Position numbers and translations under genes: made by a program. Below are positions 1-6,216 of a DNA stretch of 11,298 bases, in pieces (the stretch's first letter is position 1; each line of letters opens with the position of its first letter). This stretch comes from Bryobacteraceae bacterium. GTDB lineage: Bacteria; Acidobacteriota; Terriglobia; Bryobacterales; Bryobacteraceae. The DNA is taken from contig JAICMB010000058.1 in NCBI GenBank assembly GCA_025929455.1, forward strand, positions 1 to 11,298, in the 5' to 3' direction. The notes under the pieces were generated by a model. That model did no database searches. It was given only the letters and a program-made list of their open reading frames with translations, and was not told the DNA's origin.

Positions 1-285
1 ATCCGCGTCAGTCTCGGCGTGCAACAGGCGAGGATTCTGCGAAAAGTGCTGCCCATCTATCCCGCGTTGGCCCGTCAGGCGCGAGTCTCCGGAACGGTAA
101 AACTCGTCGGCATTATCGGAAAAGACGGATCGATTCGATCGCTGCAGGTAATCAGCGGCCATCCTCTGCTCACCGCCGCCGCGCTCGACGCTGTGCGTCA
201 GTGGGTCTACAAGCCCACTCTCTTGAACGGCGAGCCCGTCGAGGTGATCGCACCTATCGAGGTGACCTTCACGCTCGCACAGTGA
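1..285 (+). CDS. TonB C-terminal domain protein (5' end outside window)
   Basis: This is the last 94 codons of a gene that enters from the left. The frame is open from base 1 and ends at TGA 283-285. The visible part is a TonB C-terminal domain: an R-x-L-P-x-YP-x-LA-R-x-A opening, then SGTVKL, a GKDGSI turn, HPLL-x-AALDAVRQW and YKPTLLNGEPVEV. This fold joins energy transduction at the inner membrane to outer membrane receptors. In Acidobacteriota it also occurs as a stand-alone C-terminal module in secreted or membrane-anchored proteins. The N-terminal part, which would show a membrane anchor or proline-rich linker, is not visible, so the exact type stays open. A GTG at 19 lies inside the domain and is unlikely to be the true start. 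The gene is followed after 38 bases by the ABC exporter on the same strand. Confidence 0.85.
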   Translation: MRVSLGVQQARILRKVLPIYPALARQARVSGTVKLVGIIGKDGSIRSLQVISGHPLLTAAALDAVRQWVYKPTLLNGEPVEVIAPIEVTFTLAQ

Positions 286-309
286 GGCCAAAAAAAGACC
301 CGCCGCCGT

Positions 310-315
310 TACACT
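310..315 (+). promoter_or_regulatory. Possible -10 box for the ABC exporter gene
   Basis: TACACT lies eight bases before the GTG start at 324, and no Shine-Dalgarno sequence fits between them. A -10 box at this distance would place the transcript start almost on the start codon, giving a leaderless message. No good -35 hexamer is visible 16 to 18 bases upstream. The gene could instead be read through from the TonB-domain gene. Confidence 0.3.
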
Positions 316-323
316 GAAAGTGC

Positions 324-2171
324 GTGGAAGAGGAAGTACTCGGCAAAGCGTACGACGGCCGTCTCATGCGACGGCTGCTCACCTATATGCGCCCGTACAA
401 GCGCGCTGTCACGATCTCTCTCGTGCTGCTGCTGCTGAGTTCGATCTTTCAGGTCGCCGGCCCGTTGCTGACCAAAATGGCGGTGGACCGCTATATCGTG
501 CCCACCGGCGGCGGGTCCTGGTTTACGAGCCACCTCTCCGCAAATCCCTGGACCGGCATCGCGCAGCTTTCCGGCATCTACCTGCTGGTCGCCATCGGCG
601 CGTTCCTGTGCGATTTCGGCGAAACATACCTGATGCAATGGTCTGGCCAGCGCGCCATGTTCGATCTGCGCCGCGAACTGATGGCGCATTTGCAGCGCCT
701 CGATATCGTGTTCTTTGACCGCAATCCGGTCGGCCGCCTGGTGACTCGCGTGACGACCGACGTCGACGTTCTGAACGACTTGTTCACCTCCGGGCTAGTC
801 ACCATCATCGGAGATATCCTAGCGCTCAGCTTCGTCATCATTGCCATGCTCGAGTTGAGCCCGGGCATGACCGGTTTCCTACTGGCCGTAATGCCGCTGG
901 TCATTTGGGTCACGATAATATTCCGCCGCACCGTGCAGCAGAGCTACCGCCGTATCCGTATCGCCATCGCACGCATTAACGCATACCTTCAGGAGCACAT
1001 CAACGGCATCACCGTACTGCAGTTATTCAATCGCGAAGACCGCAGCCGCGCCGAGTTCGAACAGATCAACCGCGAACACATGGCCGCGTTCAAAGTTTCG
1101 ATCGACGCCTACGGCTGGTTTTACCCGGTCGTCGAATTTCTCGGCATGCTCGCTCTCGCGCTGCTGCTGGCTTACGGCGGCCTGCGCATTCGTGAGGGAG
1201 CGCTCACACTCGGAATTTTGATCGCGTTTTTTCAATATGGGCTGCGCTTCTTCCGTCCTATTCAGGATTTGAGCGAAAAATACAACATCCTGCAGTCGGC
1301 GATGGCCGCGTCTGAGCGCATCTTTAAGCTGCTCGATACGGGCGTGTCGATCCAATCGCCCGGCGATCCTGTGCCGCTGCCGGACGGGCCACTGTCTGTC
1401 GAGTTCGATCGCGTGTGGTTCGCCTACAAGGACGAGGACTGGGTGTTGCGCGACATCAGCTTCCGCATCGAGCCCGGCGAAACCGTCGCCGTCGTGGGCC
1501 ATACAGGCGCGGGCAAGACCACACTAACCAATCTGCTGCTGCGCTTCTATGACGTGCAGCGCGGCAGCGTGCGGATCAACGGAATCGATATACGCAAGTT
1601 CGACATCGCCGCGCTGCGCCGCGCCTATGGCATGGTGCTGCAGGATCCGCACCTGTTCACCGGTACCGTTGAAAGCAACATACGACTCGGCACGGAACTC
1701 ATCACTGACGAAGCCATCAGCGACGCCGCCGACCGCGTCAACCTGCGCGATTTTATCGAGACGCTGCCGGAGCGCTTCGGTCAGCCCGTCCGCGAGCGCG
1801 GCAGCGGCTACTCCACAGGCCAAAAACAGCTCATCAGCTTTGCGCGCGCGCTTGCGCACGATCCGCGGATCCTTATCCTGGACGAAGCCACTTCCAGCGT
1901 CGACACCGACACGGAAATTCGGGTGCGCGAAGCGCTCAGCCGCATGGTCGAAGGCCGCACCTCGATCATCATCGCGCACCGCCTTTCCACGATCCAGCGC
2001 GCCGACCGCATTTTCGTTATGCACAAAGGGCAACTGCGCGAATCCGGCACGCACCAGGAACTGCTTGCGCAACGCGGCATTTACTGGAAGCTTTTTCAAT
2101 TGCAGTATAAGGACCAGACCAGCTCAGCGCCGAGTCCCGCGCCGGTGACGGAGCCCGTCGCCGGCGATTGA
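324..2171 (+). CDS. ABC exporter half-transporter (permease plus ATPase), TM288/YheH-like
   Basis: This 615-residue protein has the usual length of a fused type IV ABC exporter half. Residues about 25-310 form the transmembrane domain, with hydrophobic segments near 28-50, 80-98, 158-200 and 265-305. Residues about 355-595 form the nucleotide-binding domain. Visible motifs are Walker A (G392-T399, GHTGAGKT), the Q-loop Q440, the signature YSTGQ (496-500), Walker B LILD (517-520) with catalytic E521, and H552 of the H-loop. It should export a lipid, drug or peptide from the inner membrane using ATP. The signature departs from LSGGQ while Walker B keeps its glutamate. That pattern is typical of the TM288/BmrD-type subunit of heterodimeric exporters, yet no partner gene is adjacent here. 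The GTG start is favoured because it keeps the family-like EEEVLGKAYDGRLMRRLL opening; M15 is the alternative. The substrate cannot be told from sequence. Confidence 0.93.
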   Translation: MEEEVLGKAYDGRLMRRLLTYMRPYKRAVTISLVLLLLSSIFQVAGPLLTKMAVDRYIVPTGGGSWFTSHLSANPWTGIAQLSGIYLLVAIGAFLCDFGETYLMQWSGQRAMFDLRRELMAHLQRLDIVFFDRNPVGRLVTRVTTDVDVLNDLFTSGLVTIIGDILALSFVIIAMLELSPGMTGFLLAVMPLVIWVTIIFRRTVQQSYRRIRIAIARINAYLQEHINGITVLQLFNREDRSRAEFEQINREHMAAFKVSIDAYGWFYPVVEFLGMLALALLLAYGGLRIREGALTLGILIAFFQYGLRFFRPIQDLSEKYNILQSAMAASERIFKLLDTGVSIQSPGDPVPLPDGPLSVEFDRVWFAYKDEDWVLRDISFRIEPGETVAVVGHTGAGKTTLTNLLLRFYDVQRGSVRINGIDIRKFDIAALRRAYGMVLQDPHLFTGTVESNIRLGTELITDEAISDAADRVNLRDFIETLPERFGQPVRERGSGYSTGQKQLISFARALAHDPRILILDEATSSVDTDTEIRVREALSRMVEGRTSIIIAHRLSTIQRADRIFVMHKGQLRESGTHQELLAQRGIYWKLFQLQYKDQTSSAPSPAPVTEPVAGD

Positions 2172-2194
2172 CGGCCAGCGCAGCGCGCGGGCGC

Positions 2195-2971
2195 CTACGA
2201 AAGCTCCGACTGTTGAATCTGCCGCGCGATGGCAGCCGCGGCGGCCTTAACGCCGAAGATCAGGCCGTCGCGGGTATGTTCGTCGACTTCAGCGGTGGTT
2301 CCGGTAATACTGATCGCCGCAAGCACCGCGTTTTCCGAGACGAGTACCGGCGCGCCGATACAGCGCACGTTGATCTCTTCCTCTTCATCGTCGATCGAAT
2401 AGCCGCGCTGCCGCACCAGCGCCAGGTCTTCTTTGAGCCGCTTCACCGAAACGATCGTATTGTCGTTGTGGCGCAGCATCCCGCGATTCCGCACCAGCGA
2501 TTGCACTTGCTCCTCGTCCAAGTGGGCGATAAGAGCCTTGCCCAAAGCGGTGCAGTGCAGGTCCATGCGTTTGCCGATCCACGAGTTCACGCGCCGGTGG
2601 GGTGACTCCATCTTTTCAATGAGCACCGCCTCATCGCGCTCCAGAATCGCCATGTGGCAGGTCAACCCGGTGCTGTCGCGCAACCGGCTCAGCAGAGGAG
2701 CCGCCTGTTCCCGCAGTTTCACGCCTTCGAGTGCGCTATTGGCCAGATCGCACACGCGCAGTCCGAGGCGGTAGCGCCCGGAGTTTTCATCGCGGGAGAG
2801 ATAGCCGCGCCGCTCGAAGGTGAGCAGCAGTGCATGAATCGAGCTCTTCGGATAGCCAAGCCCGCGCGTTAACTGCGACACGGTCAGGCCGTGCCGCGAC
2901 TTCGTCAATGCCTCGAGAATCGCAATGCCGCGCTCCAGCGCGGGAACCGATTGTGTCTTAACTGCAGACAT
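2195..2971 (-). CDS. IclR-family transcriptional regulator
   Basis: This 258-residue protein has full family length. Residues about 8-70 are the winged helix-turn-helix: VPALERGIAILEAL, then LTVSQLTRGLGYPKSSIHALL and the wing GYLSRDENSGRYRLG. Residues about 80-250 are the effector-binding domain, with the family landmarks GKRMDLHCTALGKA (133-146) and the D-E-E-rich loop leading to VRCIGAPV (202-209). IclR proteins are dimeric regulators, usually of catabolic genes, that respond to small organic acids or sugar derivatives. The gene starts eight bases after the stop of the oxidoreductase gene on the same strand, so the two are probably cotranscribed and the regulator may control its own operon. 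The spacing leaves only a weak ribosome site, suggesting translational coupling. The end lies 23 bases from the convergent ABC exporter gene, with no obvious terminator hairpin between them. The ligand is unknown. Confidence 0.93.
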   Translation of the reverse strand: MSAVKTQSVPALERGIAILEALTKSRHGLTVSQLTRGLGYPKSSIHALLLTFERRGYLSRDENSGRYRLGLRVCDLANSALEGVKLREQAAPLLSRLRDSTGLTCHMAILERDEAVLIEKMESPHRRVNSWIGKRMDLHCTALGKALIAHLDEEQVQSLVRNRGMLRHNDNTIVSVKRLKEDLALVRQRGYSIDDEEEEINVRCIGAPVLVSENAVLAAISITGTTAEVDEHTRDGLIFGVKAAAAAIARQIQQSELS

Positions 2972-2979
2972 AGTGGGTA

Positions 2980-4146
2980 CTACTTGGTGGCCGCGGACGC
3001 CGCGTCTACCTCCACCCAGGCGTGCTTGCGCGCGCTCTCCAGAACCTTCTCGAGCAGAATCATCCCGAGCAGGCCGTCCTCAAACGTCGGATATTCGACC
3101 GGCGCGGAACGGTCCGCCACCTTCTTATAGAAGCGCTTGAACACCTGCTTGTGGCTGTCATCGTAGCCCTCGCTGTGACCCCCGGGCAGGTCCGCGTAGG
3201 ACGCCGCACGCGGGTCAAGCAGCGACGGGTCCTTAATAATGATCTGATTCGGCGAATTACGTTGCCCGATCCAGAGCTCGTCCGGCCGCTCCTGATTCCA
3301 CGCTGCGCCGGCTTTGGCGCCGAAAATCTCGAACGCGAATTTGTTCTTGCGCCCGGCCGACATCTGGCTGACCGTGAAGGCCCCGCGCGCACGGTCGCCC
3401 AAATGCAGCAGCACTGCGCCGTAGTCGTCGGTGTCGATCGGGACTTCCGTATACGAATCCGGCGAAAGGGTTTTACCGGTGAACGTCTCGACTTGTCCCT
3501 TCGGCTTCTTGCGCGTTTTGTGAAATGTTTCAAGATCGGCGCAAACCGCCGTAATGCGTAATCCGGTGAGATGCTGGATCATGTCCATCCAGTGCGAGCC
3601 GATGTCACCCATGGCACGCAGCGCGCCGTTGTCTTTGGCTTCGATTCGCCAGTTCCAATCGGTGTCGTACAGCAGCCAGTCCTGCGAGTAGGTGCCCTGC
3701 ACGATCAGGATTTCGCCGAGTTCGCCTTTTTCGATCATGCGGCGAATCTGCTGAACTACCGGGTAATAGCGGAGATTATGCTCCAGCGCGTTGGGCAGGT
3801 TCTTCTTCGCTGCAAGATCAACGAGCTCGCGCGCCTCGGCAACCGTGGTGGTAAACGGTTTTTCGCAGAGTACCGCTTTGCCGCCCTCGAGCGCCGCCTT
3901 CGTCACCGGATAGTGCAGCGCGTTGGGCGTGAGTACGTGGACGGCGTCGATGGACGGGTCCGACATGATGGTGTGGTAATCGGCGGTGGAGCGCTCGATC
4001 CCAAGCGCATCGGCGAACGCTTTCGCTTCCTGCTCGGTCGCCGCCGCAACGGCCACGATTTCCACATTCGGAATGCGGCGAATCTGTTCGGCATGCGTTT
4101 TACCCATGAAGCCGGCGCCGATTAAAGCGGTTCTGATTTTTTTCAT
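2980..4146 (-). CDS. Gfo/Idh/MocA-family NAD(P)-dependent oxidoreductase
   Basis: The protein has 388 residues, normal for this family. Residues 1-120 form the Rossmann domain: GAGFMGKTH (10-18) is the dinucleotide-binding loop, and CEKPFTT (94-100) carries the conserved EKP with K96. Residues about 125-375 form the substrate-binding alpha/beta domain. GDIGSHWMDM (180-189) holds the D181 and H185 pair expected in the active site. Such enzymes oxidise or reduce sugars, inositols and sugar acids at a hydroxyl carbon in the cytoplasm, using NAD or NADP. The C-terminal block PGGHSEGYDDSHKQVFKRFY resembles the inositol/scyllo-inositol-type group, but this does not fix the substrate. AAGGA (4157-4161 on the plus coordinates) sits ten bases before the ATG and supports the start. 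The gene heads a two-gene unit with the IclR regulator and diverges from the small membrane protein genes. No signal peptide or twin-arginine motif is seen. Confidence 0.93.
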   Translation of the reverse strand: MKKIRTALIGAGFMGKTHAEQIRRIPNVEIVAVAAATEQEAKAFADALGIERSTADYHTIMSDPSIDAVHVLTPNALHYPVTKAALEGGKAVLCEKPFTTTVAEARELVDLAAKKNLPNALEHNLRYYPVVQQIRRMIEKGELGEILIVQGTYSQDWLLYDTDWNWRIEAKDNGALRAMGDIGSHWMDMIQHLTGLRITAVCADLETFHKTRKKPKGQVETFTGKTLSPDSYTEVPIDTDDYGAVLLHLGDRARGAFTVSQMSAGRKNKFAFEIFGAKAGAAWNQERPDELWIGQRNSPNQIIIKDPSLLDPRAASYADLPGGHSEGYDDSHKQVFKRFYKKVADRSAPVEYPTFEDGLLGMILLEKVLESARKHAWVEVDAASAATK

Positions 4147-4183
4147 TAAGAAGAAGTCCTTACGGAGGGTCTGGTAAACTCAA

Positions 4184-4189
4184 ATTCTA
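4184..4189 (-). promoter_or_regulatory. Possible -10 box for the oxidoreductase-IclR unit
   Basis: On the minus strand the sequence reads TAGAAT, one base away from TATAAT, 37 bases before the ATG of the oxidoreductase. Transcription from here would give a leader of about 30 bases that includes the AAGGA ribosome site. The matching -35 region is poor. An activator or operator site could lie in the short divergent gap, but no clear palindrome is visible. Confidence 0.4.
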
Positions 4190-4235
4190 GTACAGGCGGC
4201 GCACCTCGGGTAGCGCCGCTCCCACCCTGACGTTC

Positions 4236-4574
4236 ATGGTCATTCGCATTCGGTTTAAGCGCGGTCCGCGGGTGCGCAGGGATCGCAGCGCGAATCGCCG
4301 TGCCGCTTCCGCCATTGCGGCACTCCTTACGCCCGCATCGTTGATGGCCTGCGTACTCGCACTCTGGCGCGTTGGCGCCGACATGGCGTGGACTGGCAGC
4401 TTCGCCATCCACACCGGCCTGCTCTCGCACTGGCAAGTCTGGCTGCTGCTCGCCATCGGGCTGCAAGTGATCGGTATGGCGCTGAACCGCTATGGAAACT
4501 CGGAAGACGAGATCCAGGAAACGGAAGAACACGCGCCCGCACACGAGCACGCTCCGAAAGTCGGCGTACGCTGA
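4236..4574 (+). CDS. Small membrane protein, SHWQVW family, copy 1 (unknown function)
   Basis: I do not recognise a named family. The 112-residue protein has a strongly basic N-terminus (residues 1-23, rich in arginine), then two likely membrane helices at about 24-46 and 66-83. The loop between them carries WTGSF-x-I and GLLSHWQVWL. The tail (about 88-112) is acidic and histidine-containing (EDEIQETEEHAPAHEHAP). The basic N-terminus predicts an N-in orientation with both ends in the cytoplasm. The core matches the next gene at about 37 of 61 positions by hand alignment, which is good evidence that both are real genes. No clear ribosome site precedes the ATG, so the start is less certain than the frame. 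The gene diverges from the oxidoreductase gene. The function is unknown. Confidence 0.7.
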   Translation: MVIRIRFKRGPRVRRDRSANRRAASAIAALLTPASLMACVLALWRVGADMAWTGSFAIHTGLLSHWQVWLLLAIGLQVIGMALNRYGNSEDEIQETEEHAPAHEHAPKVGVR

Positions 4575-4794
4575 AGCGGGCTGTTCTCCGCTCGCAAGAA
4601 AATAAAATCTTCGCAAAATTAAAATCGCTTCGCGCGACCCGCGATAAGACTTTTTGACGCGTATTCAGATGTGGAGGCGCGAAGTTCTTGGTCTGGTACT
4701 TCGCGGGATGCAGAGTTGCAGGGACTTGCGACGCCGCAATCGAAACCTGCATCCATTACGTGGCATCTACAAAGCAGGGATGGGAGTTCGGACA
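4575..4794 (+). other. Non-coding gap between the two paralogous membrane protein genes
   Basis: These 220 bases open with an AT-rich patch (about 4598-4625) in otherwise GC-rich DNA. They contain TAAAAT-like hexamers and a TTGACG at 4654-4659, but no convincing -35/-10 pair at 16 to 18 bases. The frame of the downstream gene is open through part of this stretch, from 4654, but the predicted peptide there is arginine-rich, lacks paralogue similarity and is probably leader sequence. A promoter for copy 2 most likely lies here. Confidence 0.45.
4782..4786 (+). promoter_or_regulatory. Ribosome binding site that sets the start of SHWQVW copy 2
   Basis: GGGAG lies eight bases before the ATG at 4795. 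This spacing is ideal, and the site favours 4795 over the earlier in-frame starts from 4654 onward, which have no comparable site. Confidence 0.6.
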
Positions 4795-5160
4795 ATGTCG
4801 ATCATGAGGTTCGGAGGCGTACTTCAGCCCGAGTGGGCTAGAGCGACCTCGCGTGTAGTTGAGAATACAAGAACCGCTTTTGCGATACGGTTACAACCGG
4901 CCATCGACCAGACGACGCTGTTTACGCAACAGGCGATCGAGATGATCGCCGCGCTGCTAACGCCGGCGGCGGTGGTGGCGTTCGTGTTCGGCTTGTGGCG
5001 GCTCGGCATGGACCTGGGTTGGACGGACCGGTTCATCATCGGCAGCGGTCTGTTCTCGCACTGGCAGGTCTGGCTGGCTCTGGCCGGCGGTCTGCAGGTA
5101 CTCGCAGTCATGCTGTCGCGCTCCGGGCAGCGCTCGTCCGACGATAGCCAAGCCGGCTAA
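4795..5160 (+). CDS. Small membrane protein, SHWQVW family, copy 2 (unknown function)
   Basis: The 121-residue protein is a paralogue of the gene just upstream. Residues 1-48 are a soluble, mildly amphipathic N-terminal part (QPEWARATSRVVENTRTAFAIRL). Two likely membrane helices follow at about 51-71 and 91-108. Between and within them are IAALLTPA (51-58), LWRLGMDLGWT (67-77) and GLFSHWQVWL (85-94). The tail is short and polar (SGQRSSDDSQAG). Identity to copy 1 is about 61 percent over the two-helix core, with unrelated N- and C-termini, so the core is the constrained part. The frame opens upstream at 4654, but the ribosome site at 4782-4786 favours 4795. The stop lies six bases from the convergent TIR gene. 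No enzymatic motif is visible and the function is unknown. Confidence 0.72.
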   Translation: MSIMRFGGVLQPEWARATSRVVENTRTAFAIRLQPAIDQTTLFTQQAIEMIAALLTPAAVVAFVFGLWRLGMDLGWTDRFIIGSGLFSHWQVWLALAGGLQVLAVMLSRSGQRSSDDSQAG

Positions 5161-5166
5161 ACGCTA

Positions 5167-5736
5167 TCATTCCAAGCGCTTGCGCCCGCGCCTGCTTTGC
5201 TGTGCTTCAATGGCGCGGGTGATGGTTTCGAGACCAGCCCTCCAATCCGGGAATAAATCGACACAGTGCAGGTCCGCCGCGATGCGCTCGGGCACCGGGC
5301 AACGGTTCAGGCGGACTGGAATCACGAACACTTCATCCAGCGGCATTTTGGAAGCGCACTCCAGCGCATACCGTAGCTCGGAATGAAAAACGCCGCGCTT
5401 GTTCACCGATTTATCCGAGAAACACGGGATGAAGAAGTCCGACGTCTCAATCGCGCTCTCGATGGCCCGCGGCCAGTTCTGACCCGGTAAGAGCTTGCTT
5501 TTGTCGAGCCACGGGCTGAATCCGCGCGCGGCGAGACCGTCATATAGCCTGCGCGCGTGTGTGACGTCTTCCGACACGTAGGCGATGAAAACGCGCGGTG
5601 TCGTGTTTGGTTCGAAACGGAAGCCGCTTCCGTCTGGTACGAACGCGCCCACGCCGTCGATTTCGACGCGAGTCCCTTTTTCCAGGCAGTCGCGCAACAG
5701 CCGGGCAACTTCGGTTTTGGAGCTGCGCCGCTTCAC
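5167..5736 (-). CDS. TIR-domain protein with a short HU-like N-terminal segment
   Basis: The protein has 189 residues. Residues about 7-42 resemble part of an HU/IHF domain: KTEVARLLRDCLEKGTRVEI followed by DGVGAFV, which matches the helix-then-GFGTF region of HU. Residues about 47-177 form a TIR domain: strand A RVFIAYVSED (48-57), the BB-loop region SPWLDKSKLLPGQNW (74-88), SAIETSDFFIPCFS (94-107), KRGVFHSELRYAL (113-124) and VFVIPVRL (136-143). E120 in HSEL sits where NAD-cleaving TIR enzymes place their catalytic glutamate. The end is basic (QSRRGRKRLE). Many bacterial TIR proteins act as NADases in defence, while others are scaffolds. The start is GTG and overlaps the HU-like gene by four bases (GTGA). 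A strong GGAGGG site (5742-5747) lies five bases upstream and supports it. The TIR call is firm; the HU-like segment is a partial match. Confidence 0.88.
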   Translation of the reverse strand: MKRRSSKTEVARLLRDCLEKGTRVEIDGVGAFVPDGSGFRFEPNTTPRVFIAYVSEDVTHARRLYDGLAARGFSPWLDKSKLLPGQNWPRAIESAIETSDFFIPCFSDKSVNKRGVFHSELRYALECASKMPLDEVFVIPVRLNRCPVPERIAADLHCVDLFPDWRAGLETITRAIEAQQSRRGRKRLE

Positions 5737-5975
5737 TGCTTCCCTCCGCCGCCCCGCCGCCCCGGGCCGTCGTTCTTGCTCGAAAGCGGGTTTTTCGTGG
5801 AGAATGGCGCCGTCTGCCCCGGCGAAAATTTGCCCAGGCCCGGCAGCGAGGCGGCCTGCCCCCGCCGCAAACGACGCATGATCTGATGCATGATGCGATC
5901 GAGTTCATCGGCGGCCTCTGCGGCGGTCATGTTGTTTTCAGCGGCGAGTTGCGCGGTCAGGTCTTTCTTTTCCAT
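5733..5975 (-). CDS. HU/IHF-like DNA-binding mini-protein
   Basis: The protein has 80 residues. Residues 1-55 follow the HU pattern: MEKKDLTAQLAAE, NMTAAEAADELDRIMHQI, a basic turn MRRLRRGQ, then SLPGLGKFSPG, where PGLGKF stands for the GFGTF turn of HU. The second half departs from HU. The beta-arm that wraps DNA, normally near residues 55-75 with an RNP motif, is absent. Instead there is a short STKNPLSSKNDGPGRRGGGGKQ tail, flexible and basic. HU proteins bend DNA non-specifically as dimers. This one may dimerise and bind DNA weakly, or serve as a partner of the next gene, whose own N-terminus looks like a related HU fragment. The ATG is supported by the HU alignment; the ribosome site before it is weak. 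The gene heads a two-gene minus-strand unit. Confidence 0.82.
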   Translation of the reverse strand: MEKKDLTAQLAAENNMTAAEAADELDRIMHQIMRRLRRGQAASLPGLGKFSPGQTAPFSTKNPLSSKNDGPGRRGGGGKQ

Positions 5976-6216
5976 CCTGACTTCAACCTATGCCGCGCGC
6001 CTGTCCGTCCGCCCGCCGGCGCGTTCGGGAGCGCTCGTAAGGTCAAGATTTGCCGCGCCTTAGGACTTCCTAGGTTATTAAATGTCGTTGTGACCGGCGC
6101 GGAACTCTGCTTCTGAACGGATTTTAATAGGGACTTAAGAAAGGTTTCATGTGCGCTTGCGAACATAAGGTCGAAGTTCAACACTTCCACCGCATTCGAA
6201 AGAAGGAGAATCCAAA
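5976..6216. other. Divergent intergenic region (HU-TIR unit / small secreted peptide)
   Basis: These 241 bases hold the control regions for two divergent units. A perfect short palindrome TAGGA-CT-TCCTA lies at 6061-6072, beside an AT-rich patch (GGTTATTAAATG), and another AT-rich patch, TTTTAATAG, lies at about 6122-6130. Either patch could hold a -10 box, but no -35 partner is convincing. The leader of the peptide gene may be about 80 bases long. No RNA gene or stable large hairpin is recognised. Confidence 0.45.
6203..6208 (+). promoter_or_regulatory. Strong ribosome binding site for the secreted peptide
   Basis: AAGGAG lies eight bases before the ATG at 6217 and is among the best Shine-Dalgarno matches in the window. 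It confirms that the short frame downstream is translated. Confidence 0.8.

Noticed and set aside
1524..2148. Long open frames on both strands inside the ABC exporter ATPase region
   Set aside because: The exporter frame carries every ATPase motif across this span. The other frames have arginine- and serine-heavy or alanine-heavy compositions typical of shadow reading in GC-rich DNA.
3022..4125. Plus-strand open frames opposite the oxidoreductase gene
   Set aside because: The minus-strand frame has complete Gfo/Idh/MocA motifs, so these frames are shadows.
4654..4794. Longer N-terminus for the second SHWQVW protein
   Set aside because: The extension is arginine-rich, has no counterpart in the paralogue and lacks a ribosome site, whereas GGGAG fits the ATG at 4795.
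5173..5182. Palindrome CAAGCGCTTG near the convergent gene ends, as a possible terminator
   Set aside because: It lies inside the TIR coding end, has no loop and no T run on either strand.
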